Origin: Planctomycetota bacterium
GTDB lineage: Bacteria > Planctomycetota > UBA1135 > UBA2386
Length of the DNA stretch: 64,000 bases
NCBI GenBank assembly: GCA_014192625.1
Contig: BJHM01000001.1
Coordinates: forward strand, 123,725-187,724
Direction of reading: 5' to 3'
Shown here: positions 7,828 through 17,584 of the stretch, piece after piece
How positions within the stretch are numbered: the first letter of the stretch is position 1
How the letters are laid out: every line of letters begins with the position of its first letter
Program-made: the position numbers and the translations under genes
Notes under the pieces: generated by a model
Told to the model about the DNA's origin: nothing
The model's input: the letters and a program-made list of their open reading frames with translations, nothing else
Database searches by the model: none

Positions 7828-9447
7828 GTGCGCAAACTGAATCAGACGCTACTGTCGCTGCTCTGTGCCTTCCTTGGTATGCGATTGGTCGCGCAGCAGA
7901 AGCCCAATGTTCTTTTGATCGTCGCGGACGACATGGGCTTCTCGGATCTCGGCTGCTATGGCGGCGAGATTGCGACGCCCAACCTTGATGCGCTGGCAGC
8001 GCACGGTTTGCGCTTCACTCAGTTTTATAACACGGCGCGCTGCTGGCCATCGCGCGCAGCGATCATGACGGGCCACTACGCGCAGTCGGTGCGGCGCGAC
8101 TCGGTGCCGTCTGTGGTGAGCGGGACTCCGGGCAAGCGGCCCGCGTGGGCGCCGCTGTTACCGGTGCTGCTCAGTCCCCTTGGCTACCGCTCATATCACT
8201 CTGGCAAGTGGCACTTGGATGGCGCGCCATTGAAGAACGGTTTCGATCACTCCTACGTCATCAACGATCACGATCGCTATTTCGCGCCGCAAGATCTGGT
8301 CGAGGACGGCAAGCGGTTGCCGGTGGTAGCCGCGGACAGCGGTTACTACGCGACGACCGCGATTGCCGATCACGCGATCGAATATCTGCGCGATCACGCG
8401 CTGCATCACGCAGCAAAACCGTTCTTCGCTTTCGTTGCGTTCACTGCGCCGCACTTTCCGTTGCAGGCGCAAAAAGAGGACGTGGCGCGCTATCGGGAGA
8501 CCTATCTCGCTGGCTGGGATGCGCTGCGGCTCTCGCGTTGGGAGCGTATGCAGAAGCTTTGCATCGGTGGCAGTGTACTTGCGCCGATCGAGCGCGACAT
8601 CGGTCCGCCATACGCGATGCCGGAGGATGTTGTGTTGCTGGGTCCCAATGAAGTGAACCGTGCCGTGGCGTTTGACACGCTCAGTGAGCCACAACGGGCA
8701 TTTCAATCTGCGAAAATGGCGGTGCATGCGGCGATGGTGGATCGAATGGATCGTGAGATCGGGCGCATGTTGCAGCAGATCGAAGTGATGGGTGCGACGC
8801 AGAACACGTTGGTGGTGTTCTTGTCCGACAACGGTGCCAGTGCCGAGATGATGGTGCGCGGCGACGGCCATGATCTGACAGCGGAGTGCGGCACGGGGGC
8901 GACGTTTTGCAGCATCGGCCCGGGTTGGTCGAGTCTTGCCAACACGCCGTTTCGCCGGCACAAGACCTGGGTGCATGAGGGCGGCATTGCGACGCCGTGT
9001 GTAGTCAGCTGGCCTGCGGGCATCGTCAAAACCGGCGGCAACCGCAGCACGCCTTCGCATGTCGTTGACCTAGTGCCGACCATCCTGCAGCTTGCCGGTA
9101 GCGCGATGCCGCAGCGGGTTGGAGCAGTGGCGGTGCCGACCGCGGCGGGCAGGAGCCTGCTACCTGCGCTTGCTGCTGATGTGGTGATTGAACGCGAATC
9201 GATCTGGTGGCAGCACGAGGGCAACCGCGCGCTGCGAATGGGCAATTTCAAGATCGTCGCCGCCGGCGCGGAGAGTCCGTGGGAGTTGTATGACCTCAGC
9301 AGCGATCGCTCGGAGACGCAAAATCTCGCCGCGCTGGATCCCGAGCGCGTGCGTGCGATGGCAGCGCAGTGGCAACGCGAGGCCGACAGTTATTACGCAG
9401 CAGCAAAGCTCGATCTACCTGCGCCAAAACGCGCTGGCGACAAATAG
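7828..9447 (+). CDS. Secreted Cys-type sulfatase (arylsulfatase family)
   Basis: 539-residue exported hydrolase of sulfate esters. An N-terminal signal peptide (residues 1-23) is followed by the PNVLLIVADDMGFSDLG metal-binding motif (paired Asp) and the sulfatase signature CWPSRA with the to-be-formylglycine Cys72. The GYRSYHSGKWHL block (Lys/His) and FLSDNGAS (Asp-Asn metal ligands) follow. The C-terminal KIVAAG..WELYDL strand region is also standard. The start is a GTG with a weak ribosome site; no better upstream start is seen. The next gene, a GH78 family glycosidase, starts 37 bp downstream, so the two probably desulfate and cleave the same rhamnose-containing sulfated glycan. Activation needs an FGE or anSME encoded elsewhere, because the FGE-fold proteins in this window lack the active-site cysteines. 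Confidence 0.95.
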   Translation: MRKLNQTLLSLLCAFLGMRLVAQQKPNVLLIVADDMGFSDLGCYGGEIATPNLDALAAHGLRFTQFYNTARCWPSRAAIMTGHYAQSVRRDSVPSVVSGTPGKRPAWAPLLPVLLSPLGYRSYHSGKWHLDGAPLKNGFDHSYVINDHDRYFAPQDLVEDGKRLPVVAADSGYYATTAIADHAIEYLRDHALHHAAKPFFAFVAFTAPHFPLQAQKEDVARYRETYLAGWDALRLSRWERMQKLCIGGSVLAPIERDIGPPYAMPEDVVLLGPNEVNRAVAFDTLSEPQRAFQSAKMAVHAAMVDRMDREIGRMLQQIEVMGATQNTLVVFLSDNGASAEMMVRGDGHDLTAECGTGATFCSIGPGWSSLANTPFRRHKTWVHEGGIATPCVVSWPAGIVKTGGNRSTPSHVVDLVPTILQLAGSAMPQRVGAVAVPTAAGRSLLPALAADVVIERESIWWQHEGNRALRMGNFKIVAAGAESPWELYDLSSDRSETQNLAALDPERVRAMAAQWQREADSYYAAAKLDLPAPKRAGDK

Positions 9448-9484
9448 CGGTTGCGTTCAAGCACTCACATCTAAAGACACAACC

Positions 9485-11668
9485 ATGATTCGCTACTTCG
9501 CTCTGGTGTTGGTTTTCTTGCTGCGGGCCCTGCTGTCGCAGGACGCGCAGGTTCTCGCGACTTCGCCGTCGGACATCAAGGACTACGGTCGACGCGATTA
9601 CCTCCGGTTGTCCAAACCGCTGCCGCATCAAGAAGACCAACCGTGGCGACTCGTCTGCACGCTGCCGCACAACGCGCATTTTCAGCCGTGGATCGAGGTC
9701 GAGTCAGAAGCGGGGAAAGTGATCCACTTCAACTCGACAAATCCGCTAGTGCTGTACCTCACGCCAACCGAGACCGTTACCACTGGCGCCGGCGTGCAAC
9801 AGCACGAGGCGCGCAACTGGGTGAGCGGCGAAGGCGCGAGCTACCTGATTCCTGCCGGCGTGATTGTGCGTGCGGTGCAATACCACGAGACCGGCTACGA
9901 CACGGAGTTTGTCGGATCGTTTACCTGCAATGATGCGGACTACACGGTGCTTTGGCAGAAGGCGGCGCGCACGGCGTATCTGTGCATGCGCGATCACTTC
10001 TACGACTGTCCCGATCGCGAACGCGTTGGCTTCTGGGGCGACGGCACGCCGGAGTTGAATACCTGCTTTTACGTGTTCGATGCGAAGTCGCATCGACTCT
10101 GCAAAGAACTGGTACTGCGGCCGCTTGAGCCGAAGTTTTATCCAGGCCAGCACCTTGAGTTCCTCGGCAGCTACGGGCTGTGGTTTTATTATCTGCAAAC
10201 TGGCGACCTCGACTCGCTGCGCAAGATCTACGAGCCGACTCGCAAGTTTCTGTTCGAGACCTACAAGACCGGTAACAGAGGCACTTGGTTTGACTGGGGC
10301 AAGGAGGTCAAGGACACCGCGGTGCTCGAAAACTGCTTCCTGTTTGATTGCCTCTCGACCTTGCGCAAGATCGCCGCAGTCACTGGGCATGAAGCGGACT
10401 TTGCCGTAATCGACGAGCGCTGCGAAGCGATCCGCAGCACCTTCGACAAAAAGTTTTGGCAAGGCAGCTACTACATGTCGCCGCAGGTGAAGGAGCCGGA
10501 CGACCGGGCTAATGCGATGGCGGTCAACTGCGGCCTCGCAGACGCAGCGAAGTGGCCGGCGATCTACGACAACGTGCTCACGAAGAAGACCTACTCCAGC
10601 TGTTTTTTTGATCGCTGGGTGTTTGAGGCGTTGTGCGCGATGGGCAAGCAGGAATACGCGTTGCTGCGCATGGCCGAGCGCTATCGGACGATGATCCCAT
10701 GCCGCTTCACTACGCTGTGGGAGCACTACGACCGCTGGTGGGCTTCGCAGATAGACGCCTTTGATGATGCGTCGTCGTTGAATCACGGCTGGAACCCGCC
10801 CGCGTTGTTGTTGTCGCAGACCGTTGCTGGCGTGTCGCCGGATGTGCCAGGGTGGAGCACCTATCACGTCCTGCCGAAGGTTGCGTTTCTCACCTCGCTG
10901 CAGGTCGTGGTGCCGTCCATTCGCGGCAACGTCACCGTGGACATTAAAAAGTCTGCGGATGACTTTCAGATCACCCTCGATTCACCAAAGGGCACGACGG
11001 CGATTGTCGGCATGCCGAAGAGTTCGTTCGAGCAACTCGATTCGATCCAGGTAAATGACGTGACGGTTTGGGATGGCCAATGGCGCGGCGGCGTGAGCTC
11101 TGTTGTGTGGCAGGGTGAGGATGCCGAATACGTGAAGCTCGCGGTGGCCGGGGGCACGTGGCGGGTGCGTGGCTGCGGTCGCGTCATCATGACGCAGCCA
11201 AAGCCAGCGCCTTTGCCCAGCGTGACCGGCACCCCGCTCGATAATCGTGACTGGATCGCAACGGCATCAGTGGCGGACAGCACCTTCCCGTTTAGTGGCG
11301 AAAAACTGCCAATCGACATCGCTGCTGCAAATGCGATCGACGGTGACCCGTGGACTGGCTTTCGTGACATGACCGCAGTGCAGCGGCCGGGGCAGTGGTT
11401 TGCAGTCGACATGCAACGTGAACAACGGTTTGACAGAATCGTGCTCGATACAACGTGGGCACTGTTTGATTCGCCGGTGAGCTATCGCGTGCAGTGCTCG
11501 CAGGACGGCAAGACGTGGCTTCTGGTGGCGACCGGAAAAGGCCAGCGCGGCATAACGACGATCACCTTCGCGCCGCAGGTGGCGCGGCATTTACGCATCG
11601 AACAGACTGGCACCGACGCAACCTACCACTGGTCGATCTACGAACTGGATGTGTTCGCCCCGCGTTGA
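9485..11668 (+). CDS. Glycoside hydrolase family 78 (alpha-L-rhamnosidase-like) with C-terminal F5/8-type discoidin domain
   Basis: 727-residue secreted glycosidase. I chose the ATG at 9485 because it begins a signal peptide (MIRYFALVLVFLLRALLSQ); the open frame runs further upstream but overlaps the sulfatase. A beta-sandwich N-terminal region precedes the (alpha/alpha)6 barrel. The barrel carries the motif DCPDRERVGFWGDG (acid/base cluster) near residue 175 and TTLWEHYDRWW near residue 410, corresponding to the GH78 catalytic region. A C-terminal jelly-roll follows, then a discoidin/CBM32-like domain (about residues 580-727: ANAIDGDPWTGF, FDRIVLDT, RHLRIEQTG). It forms a probable two-gene unit with the sulfatase. 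Exact substrate is unknown; family 78 also contains enzymes that are not strict rhamnosidases. Confidence 0.85.
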   Translation: MIRYFALVLVFLLRALLSQDAQVLATSPSDIKDYGRRDYLRLSKPLPHQEDQPWRLVCTLPHNAHFQPWIEVESEAGKVIHFNSTNPLVLYLTPTETVTTGAGVQQHEARNWVSGEGASYLIPAGVIVRAVQYHETGYDTEFVGSFTCNDADYTVLWQKAARTAYLCMRDHFYDCPDRERVGFWGDGTPELNTCFYVFDAKSHRLCKELVLRPLEPKFYPGQHLEFLGSYGLWFYYLQTGDLDSLRKIYEPTRKFLFETYKTGNRGTWFDWGKEVKDTAVLENCFLFDCLSTLRKIAAVTGHEADFAVIDERCEAIRSTFDKKFWQGSYYMSPQVKEPDDRANAMAVNCGLADAAKWPAIYDNVLTKKTYSSCFFDRWVFEALCAMGKQEYALLRMAERYRTMIPCRFTTLWEHYDRWWASQIDAFDDASSLNHGWNPPALLLSQTVAGVSPDVPGWSTYHVLPKVAFLTSLQVVVPSIRGNVTVDIKKSADDFQITLDSPKGTTAIVGMPKSSFEQLDSIQVNDVTVWDGQWRGGVSSVVWQGEDAEYVKLAVAGGTWRVRGCGRVIMTQPKPAPLPSVTGTPLDNRDWIATASVADSTFPFSGEKLPIDIAAANAIDGDPWTGFRDMTAVQRPGQWFAVDMQREQRFDRIVLDTTWALFDSPVSYRVQCSQDGKTWLLVATGKGQRGITTITFAPQVARHLRIEQTGTDATYHWSIYELDVFAPR

Positions 11669-11703
11669 ACTCTGCATGCACGGAATAAAGCGGTGCTCGG
11701 CGG

Positions 11704-11822
11704 GCGAGCCGCGAGCCACGAGGAACGAGGAACGAGCTGCGAGCCACGAGCCGCGAGCCACGAGGAACGAGCCGCGAGCCACGAGGAACGAGGAACGAGC
11801 TGCGAGCTGTGAGCCGCGAGCC
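11704..11822. repeat. Heptanucleotide minisatellite, 17 tandem copies
   Basis: Seventeen consecutive 7-bp units with consensus (A/G)CGAG(C/G)(C/A/T), in perfect register with no indel. Units fall into four kinds: GCGAGCC, ACGAGGA, ACGAGCT/GCGAGCT and ACGAGCC, plus one GTGAGCC, arranged in higher-order blocks. It occupies the gap between the convergent GH78 and DUF1501 genes. Because 7 is not a multiple of 3, the repeat stays open in several frames and produces spurious ORFs rich in Arg-Ala-Thr and Glu-Arg. Confidence 0.95.
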
Positions 11823-11892
11823 ACTTTGGTACCAGGCTTCTCGAGGGGCGAATCTCGGCGTTGTGCAGGCGTGTCGCGCCCTGCTCGGCAGG

Positions 11893-11974
11893 CTTGCGCA
11901 GTGCGCAGCAACCGTGCGGGCTGCTACGCCAAACTTGCGCAGTGCGCAGCAACCGTGCGGGCTGCTACGCCAAA
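11893..11974. repeat. Perfect 41-bp tandem duplication overlapping the DUF1501 3' end
   Basis: Two identical 41-bp copies (11893-11933 and 11934-11974). Each contains the palindrome TGCGCAGTGCGCA and the inverted pair GCAGC..GCTGC around CCGTGCGG, so each can form a hairpin. The second copy includes the last four codons and stop of the leftward DUF1501 gene, so the duplication may have copied that gene's transcription terminator. Confidence 0.9.
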
Positions 11975-13491
11975 ATCTCGCGCACGACGCGGCCTTCTAC
12001 GTCGGTCAGGCGGCGTTCAAGGCCGTTGTGGTAGTAGCAAAGTCGTTCGTGGTCGAGGCCGAGCAGATGCAGGATGGTGGCGTGAAAATCGTGCACGCTG
12101 ACCACGTTTTCGACCGCGCGATAGCCAAACTCATCGGTTGCGCCGTGACTTGTGCCCTGCTTCACAGCCGCGCCGGCAAGCCAGCAAGTGAAGCCGTTGG
12201 GGTTGTGGTCGCGGCCTTGCGCACCTTGCTGGAAGCTTGGCATGCGTCCAAACTCGGTGCACCAGACGACCAGCGTTTCAGCGAGCAGGCCACGTTGTTC
12301 GAGGTCGATCAACAACCCTGCAGTGGGTTGATCGAGCACCGGGCCGTGGACGCTGTATTGCGCGAGCAGGTCCTTGTGGCCGTCCCAATTGCTGACGCCT
12401 TCGCCGCCGGTCTGGTATGCCCCGTTGAACAACTGCACAAAGCGCACGCCGCGCTCGACAAGTCGCCGCGCAAGGATGCAGTTGCGCGCATAGCCTGCGC
12501 GCAGGTCGCCGATCTTGGAGCCAGAAGACTCGGCGCCATAAAGATCGAGGATGTGCTGCGGTTCGCTGGTCAGATCGGCGATCGCGGGAATTGTCTGCTG
12601 CATCCGCGCGGCGAGTTCGTGACTCGCCATGCGTGCGAGCAGTTCGGTGTCGCCGGGAAAGTTCGCAGCGTGACGTTCATTGAGCTGCTGCAGGTAGGCG
12701 CGCGTCGCCGCATCGTCGGTGGCGGTAATCCCGGTCGGGCGCGCAAGGTTGCGGATCGGTTGCCTCGCGTTGAAGTCAGTACCCTGAAACGCTGCGGGCA
12801 AGAAACCAGGTGCCCAGTTGTTGACGCTGTTCTGTGGCTTGCCGCGCGGATCCGGGATCGCTACGTAGGCGGGCAGGTCCTGATTTTCACTGCCGAGCGC
12901 GTAGCTGATCCATGCGCCCATGCTCGGAAAGCCGTCCAGCGTGTAGCCGGTTGACAGATAGTTCTCGCCCGGCCCGTGCGTGTTGGTCTTGCCCTGCATC
13001 GAGTGAATGAAGCAGATTTTGTCGGCAAGCGCGCCGATGTGCGGCACAAGGTCGGAGATCATCTTGCCGCTCTGGCCGCGCGGCCGGAATCGCCACGGAC
13101 TCTTGGTCAGCGCACCCTGGCCGCCCTGAAACGTGATGAGCTTTTCGCCGCCAGGCAGTGCTTCGCCGTGGCAGCGAATCAGTTCGGGCTTGTAGTCAAA
13201 CGTGTCGATCTGGCTGACCGCACCGCTGCAGAAGATCACGAGTACATTCTTCGCGCGTGGAATGTGATGTGGGGCGCGGGGCGTGTAGGGTCGTCCGGGT
13301 TGGAGCAGGGGGCGGATCGGCGCCTTGCCAGCGATGCTCGCAGGTGCGGGATCTTGGCCGTGCAGCAACGCACGCAACGCGATTGCACCGAGGCCAAAGC
13401 CGCCTTCGACCAGAAAGCGGCGACGTGACTGCAGTGCCTGCAGTGACTGCAGTGACTTTAGGGCGTGCAGTGAGCGCGGCATTTGCGTCAT
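11965..13491 (-). CDS. DUF1501 family protein (Tat-exported, sulfatase-like fold)
   Basis: 508 residues. A twin-arginine signal ([18 protein letters not shown], residues 22-39) is followed by the DUF1501 domain with family landmarks: [98 protein letters not shown] and [15 protein letters not shown]. This alkaline-phosphatase-superfamily-like family is greatly expanded in planctomycetes, and its activity is not established. It is the third gene of the operon, overlapping the preceding DUF1549/DUF1553 gene by four bases (ATGA). The N-terminal segment before the Tat motif contains a 9-bp tandem repeat that encodes LQS/LQA triplets, hinting that the true start may be downstream. Confidence 0.93.
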   Translation of the reverse strand: MTQMPRSLHALKSLQSLQALQSRRRFLVEGGFGLGAIALRALLHGQDPAPASIAGKAPIRPLLQPGRPYTPRAPHHIPRAKNVLVIFCSGAVSQIDTFDYKPELIRCHGEALPGGEKLITFQGGQGALTKSPWRFRPRGQSGKMISDLVPHIGALADKICFIHSMQGKTNTHGPGENYLSTGYTLDGFPSMGAWISYALGSENQDLPAYVAIPDPRGKPQNSVNNWAPGFLPAAFQGTDFNARQPIRNLARPTGITATDDAATRAYLQQLNERHAANFPGDTELLARMASHELAARMQQTIPAIADLTSEPQHILDLYGAESSGSKIGDLRAGYARNCILARRLVERGVRFVQLFNGAYQTGGEGVSNWDGHKDLLAQYSVHGPVLDQPTAGLLIDLEQRGLLAETLVVWCTEFGRMPSFQQGAQGRDHNPNGFTCWLAGAAVKQGTSHGATDEFGYRAVENVVSVHDFHATILHLLGLDHERLCYYHNGLERRLTDVEGRVVREILA

Positions 13492-15971
13492 GGCACGAAC
13501 AGGAACTCGTTGGCGTTGAGCAAGGCGCGGCAGAGTGCCGCCATGCCGTAATGTTGTGCGAACTTCTGTGCTGCCGCTAGTTCATCGGCAGCGGGGGCTC
13601 TTTGGTAAATGCGCGCCCACGCGTTCTGCAGTTGGTCCGGGAGCTCGGGGCCTGCGTCGCTTTGCAATCGCTGCGATAAGATCCCAGCCTGCTGCACGAG
13701 AAACGGGCTGTTGAACAAGTTGAGTGCTTGCAGCGGTGTCGTCGACATGCCGCGCTTTGGCATTGCGAGGCTGCCGTCGGGGCAATCGAACGCGCCAAAC
13801 ACGGCATCCTGTTCCATGCGCACCTTCATCGCGTAGATCATGCGACGCGACTCAGCCGGGCCAAACGTCTCCTTCTGGTGGTAGTGGTAGACGTTCTCAC
13901 GATCAACGTCGTGCAGGAAGAAGCTCGGACCAAACATCGTGCGATCGAGATTGCCACTGGCGCACAGAATGCTGTCACGGATCGCTTCCGCTTCGAGTCG
14001 GCGCGGCGGGAAGCGCCACAAGAGCCGGCAAGCCATGTCGACCTGCAATGCCAGGGCGTGCGGCGCGCTGCTCTGTTGCCACGTGTCCGAGGTGAGGATC
14101 AATCGCTGGAGAGTCTTTATGTGGTAGCCGCTTGCCGTGAACTCACTCGCGAGCAGTTCCAGTAACTCTGGATGCGAAGGCGGCACGCCGTTCTTGCCGA
14201 AGTCATTCGGCGTGCTGACAAGGCCCTGGCCAAACTGATACTGCCAGAGGCGGTTGACCAGCACGCGCGCGGTCAATGGGTGATCTTTGTGCGTGATCCA
14301 GGCGGCGAGTGCTTTGCGGCGGTCCTGTTCGGGCGCGTTTTCGGCGAGCGTCATGGGGGCGAACAGCGAGAGCATTGCTGGCGCTACCTGCTCGCGTGGT
14401 TGCATCGGATCACCGCGGTTTGACAAATAGGTCGGGCCCGGTTGTGAGAAGGTCGCCGCGTGCACCATCACCACCGATGTCGTGCTCGCGCGCTGTTTGC
14501 GCAACTCAGTGAGCTGCAGCAGCAAGGTGTTTGCCAGGGCGGCATCTGCTGGCGAGGCAGCAGCTAAGTTGTAGATGGGACCTACGCTCGCTTCGCGCAT
14601 TGGCTCGCGGTCATCGGAGCTGGCGATCCGTTGCCACTCGCCGGGCGCAAGTGCGGCGTCGAACCAATAATCGGTGGCAAGGCGGTCCCGCACTTTGCCG
14701 TCCTGATCGCGCGCCCAGACGATGCGATCAATCCGCTCAGGCTTTGCGAACTCGATTTGCACAACGCCTTTGCCGTCTTCGTTGCTGATCCACGAATGAT
14801 CGTTGCCGGTGCGTCCGTCGTTCAGGTGTTCGCACTGGTGGATCGCGTAGCCAGGCAGCGTGCTTGAAACGGTCGCTTTGGCACCATTGGTGGCGAGCGC
14901 AACATTGCGGTCATTGGCAAAGATCGCGAGCTCATCGATGCCCGGTTCGGCATTGGTTGTTTGCGCGATCGTGAAGCGCACGAAGCGCGCCAGCACCGGC
15001 TGCAACACTTCTTCGTTGTGCGCATAAGTCACCGCGGTCCTGTGCGCATGGCTTGCGAGGAGCTCCGACTTGACGGTGCGGAATCTCGTGAGTTGCGGTT
15101 CGATCGCAGCTATGCGTGCATCGATGTCGAGCACGGCTGCGCGTTGCGCTGGAGTCGGCGGCAGTGCCCGTTCGCCATGCGAAACGCCTGCGAACAGTGC
15201 AGTCATCGCGTAGTAGTCGCGCTGCGGAATCGGGTCAAACTTGTGCGAGTGGCAGCGCGCACAGCCGAGCGTCAAGCCTAGAAATGTAGTGCTCGTCGTG
15301 CTCGTCATGTCGTCGAGTTGATCGGCGCGCTGCTGCGCGGTCAGCGCCGGATCGGGGCTGCCAACGATGTCGAAGGCGCCGCCGACGAGGAACTCGGTGG
15401 CGGTTTCAGCGCCGAGCGCGTCACCGACGATTTGCTCGCGCACGAACTGGTCGTATGGCAGGTCATCATTGAAGGCCGTGATCACCCAGTCGCGGTATTG
15501 CCACGCGAAGGGGCGTTCGCGATTGGTCTCAAAGCCGTTGGTCTCGGCAAAGCGCACCACGTCGAGCCAGTGTCGGCCCCAGCGTTCGCCATAGCGTGGA
15601 TCGGCGAGCACGCGGTCGACCAGTTGTTCGAAGGCGCGCGGGTCCCGGTCGGCAACAAACGCGGCGACTGCTGCGTTTTCAGGTGGCATGCCGAGCATGA
15701 CAAAGTAGAGCCGGCGGATCAGCGTGCGCCGGTCGGCTTTTGGTGCTAGCGCCAGGCCTTTCGCGGCCAGTTTTTCGGCGATGAATGCGTCGATCGGGTG
15801 GTGCGAGGTGAGGCCTGCCACAACCGGCAATGTCGGTCGTTGCACGGGCGTAAAAGCCCAATGCGTCTGCGCCCGCATAGCAACTGTCGCCAACCAGAGC
15901 GCAGTGGTCCACGCACCTGCTTTTGCTGCGCGTTGGGGCAGTTTAGTTGGCCGCATACGCAGGTTGTCCAT
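13488..15971 (-). CDS. DUF1549/DUF1553 planctomycete surface protein with internal discoidin-like domain
   Basis: 827 residues with an N-terminal signal peptide. DUF1549 occupies about residues 55-275 ([44 protein letters not shown]) and includes [19 protein letters not shown], the CXXCH-bearing family hallmark. A middle section (about 330-470) resembles an F5/8-type C module ([48 protein letters not shown]). DUF1553 fills the C-terminus ([22 protein letters not shown]-like [23 protein letters not shown]). The separate N-terminal PSCyt1 cytochrome domain often found in this family is absent. It is the middle gene of the Gfo/Idh - DUF1549 - DUF1501 operon; 18 bases separate it from the upstream gene. 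Role unknown; such operons are linked to carbohydrate catabolism by context. Confidence 0.92.
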   Translation of the reverse strand: MDNLRMRPTKLPQRAAKAGAWTTALWLATVAMRAQTHWAFTPVQRPTLPVVAGLTSHHPIDAFIAEKLAAKGLALAPKADRRTLIRRLYFVMLGMPPENAAVAAFVADRDPRAFEQLVDRVLADPRYGERWGRHWLDVVRFAETNGFETNRERPFAWQYRDWVITAFNDDLPYDQFVREQIVGDALGAETATEFLVGGAFDIVGSPDPALTAQQRADQLDDMTSTTSTTFLGLTLGCARCHSHKFDPIPQRDYYAMTALFAGVSHGERALPPTPAQRAAVLDIDARIAAIEPQLTRFRTVKSELLASHAHRTAVTYAHNEEVLQPVLARFVRFTIAQTTNAEPGIDELAIFANDRNVALATNGAKATVSSTLPGYAIHQCEHLNDGRTGNDHSWISNEDGKGVVQIEFAKPERIDRIVWARDQDGKVRDRLATDYWFDAALAPGEWQRIASSDDREPMREASVGPIYNLAAASPADAALANTLLLQLTELRKQRASTTSVVMVHAATFSQPGPTYLSNRGDPMQPREQVAPAMLSLFAPMTLAENAPEQDRRKALAAWITHKDHPLTARVLVNRLWQYQFGQGLVSTPNDFGKNGVPPSHPELLELLASEFTASGYHIKTLQRLILTSDTWQQSSAPHALALQVDMACRLLWRFPPRRLEAEAIRDSILCASGNLDRTMFGPSFFLHDVDRENVYHYHQKETFGPAESRRMIYAMKVRMEQDAVFGAFDCPDGSLAMPKRGMSTTPLQALNLFNSPFLVQQAGILSQRLQSDAGPELPDQLQNAWARIYQRAPAADELAAAQKFAQHYGMAALCRALLNANEFLFVP

Positions 15972-15989
15972 GGCGCATGGTGCAGGGTT

Positions 15990-17285
15990 TTAGTGGTGCG
16001 GTCGCACTGCGCGCGAACAATGTGCGTTGCCTTCGTCTTTGTTGTCGCCGACGAACTGCTCTTGCGCGGGATCCCAAAGCAGCGGCTTGCTGATCTCGTA
16101 GCCAATCACCGCGAGTTGGCAGATTGTCGCCGTGCGGTGGCCGATTTCGGCAGTGCAGATCGGATCGCGGCCTTGCCGAATCGAGGCCAAGAAATCCTTG
16201 ATGTGCGATTCGTTGCGCGGCAGTCGAACTTCGTAGCGGGCCGGCTCGGCGAGCAGCTCGGGTGCGTCAGGGCCATTGCGGTCGGTGCCACGATAGGCCT
16301 TGATGTGGCTGCGCGAACACTCGATCGTGCCATCGGTGCCCTCGAATGTGCAGTCGGTTGGTCCGCCATGCACCAGCTCAACGCCATTGGCGTAGACCAT
16401 GCGCAGTCCGGTTAGCGAGCCGTCGATCGGCGGAATTACTTTGCGCGGGCCGCTGCCATCCATATTGAGCGCCCACTGTGCGATGTCGAAGTGATGCGCG
16501 CCCATGTCCGCCAAGCCGCCGTTTGCATACTCGCGGTAGTTGCGCCAACTCGGGTAGTGATTGTGCATCCCGACTGGGCAGAGGTCGTGGTGGAAGGGGC
16601 GCATCGGGGCTTGCCCGAGCCATGCGTCCCAGTCGATGCCCTCGGGTAGTGGTTCTGCCGGGAGATTGCATGGCACGGGTGGCGTGCCGATGCCGATCAA
16701 GATGCGGTTCACGTGGCCGATGCGGCGGTTCTGCACGGCTTCGGCGGCGCGCACAAAGTAATGACCGAACTCAGAGCGCTGTTGTGAGCCGGTCTGAAAG
16801 CGGATGCCTGCCTTGCGCGCAGCGTCGGCCATCTTGCGGCCTTCGGCGATCGTCAGGGACATCGGCTTCTCGCAGTAGATGTGCTTGCCAGCATTCGCGG
16901 CGGCAACGGCTGGCTCACAATGCCAATGATCCGGGGTCGCGATGATCACGCCGTCGATCGCGCGGTCGGTCACCATCAAGCGCCAATCGGGCACTGCGCG
17001 GCACAAAAGGTCCTTGCGCCGCTCGTTGACGAGGCGGGCACCTTCATCGGCGCGCGCGCGACATGCGTCGGCGACTTGCACGATCTCGATGCTCTCGTCG
17101 TCGAGGAACCCGGTGTGGATCTCTCTCGCCCGCACGCCAAAGCCGATGATGCCGAACTGCAGTCTCGAGTTCACGCTTTTGCGAGTTGGAAACTTGACGG
17201 TCGATTCGCAGGAGGCTGCAGCAAGTGCGGCGGCGGAAAGTGCTGCGGTGCGGACGAAGTCGCGTCGGGTCGAGCCGGTCTGCAT
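15990..17285 (-). CDS. Gfo/Idh/MocA family oxidoreductase with Tat signal
   Basis: 431 residues from the chosen ATG at 17285, which starts the twin-arginine leader STRRDFVRTAALSAAALAAASC; the open frame extends 80 codons further, without features. A Rossmann NAD(P) domain (FGIIGFGVRAREIHTGF) leads to DGVIIATPDHWH and the catalytic EKP motif (IYCEKPMSL), followed by the C-terminal alpha/beta domain with GGLADMGAHHFDIAQWAL. The Ala-Ala-Ser-Cys in the leader may also be a lipobox. It is the first gene of the three-gene leftward operon. The Tat leader indicates export of a folded cofactor-bearing enzyme, as is usual for planctomycete members. Sugar substrate unknown. Confidence 0.92.
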   Translation of the reverse strand: MQTGSTRRDFVRTAALSAAALAAASCESTVKFPTRKSVNSRLQFGIIGFGVRAREIHTGFLDDESIEIVQVADACRARADEGARLVNERRKDLLCRAVPDWRLMVTDRAIDGVIIATPDHWHCEPAVAAANAGKHIYCEKPMSLTIAEGRKMADAARKAGIRFQTGSQQRSEFGHYFVRAAEAVQNRRIGHVNRILIGIGTPPVPCNLPAEPLPEGIDWDAWLGQAPMRPFHHDLCPVGMHNHYPSWRNYREYANGGLADMGAHHFDIAQWALNMDGSGPRKVIPPIDGSLTGLRMVYANGVELVHGGPTDCTFEGTDGTIECSRSHIKAYRGTDRNGPDAPELLAEPARYEVRLPRNESHIKDFLASIRQGRDPICTAEIGHRTATICQLAVIGYEISKPLLWDPAQEQFVGDNKDEGNAHCSRAVRPHH

Positions 17286-17309
17286 TCGAGCAGGTTCGCA
17301 GAATGGGGC

Positions 17310-17498
17310 ATGATTCGCAAATGGGTGGGCTTGACCTTTGCGAAGCTGCACCATCATTGCCTGGGTTCCTTCGTTCGCATTCTTGCTGCTGCTCTCGTGG
17401 CAGTCATTTTGCCCGCGCAAACCACAGTCGCCCCGAGCCGGATCGAGAAGCCTGACCAGATCGCCAAGCTCAGCACTGGAAATGCTGGACTGGTTTAG
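17310..17498 (+). pseudogene. Short secreted ORF or truncated 5' remnant, divergent from Gfo/Idh gene
   Basis: A 62-codon frame from ATG 17310. It has a basic N-terminus (MIRKWVGLTF) and a hydrophobic core (FVRILAAALVAVILPAQ) resembling a cleavable signal peptide, then about 25 mature residues before a TAG. Neighbouring secreted proteins in this genome start the same way, so this could be the beginning of a gene truncated by a stop or frameshift, or a genuine small exported peptide. I recognise no domain. The next open frame (17499 onward) continues only to about 17585, where purM ends on the other strand. Confidence 0.3.
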
Positions 17499-17584
17499 AT
17501 GGGCACCAAGAGCTGGCGCGGGCAATGGTGCGATGTCGATGGCCTAGATGCGCAACGCGAAGTGACCGGCAGTGCTCTGCGCGA

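Noticed and set aside
11649..12101. 150-codon frame running through the heptamer array
   Set aside because: Openness is produced by the 7-bp repeat; the product is low complexity and overlaps the DUF1501 3' end.
13425..13460. 9-bp tandem repeat with repeated CTGCAG
   Set aside because: It lies in the DUF1501 N-terminal codons and simply encodes LQS/LQA triplets; kept only as a note on start choice.
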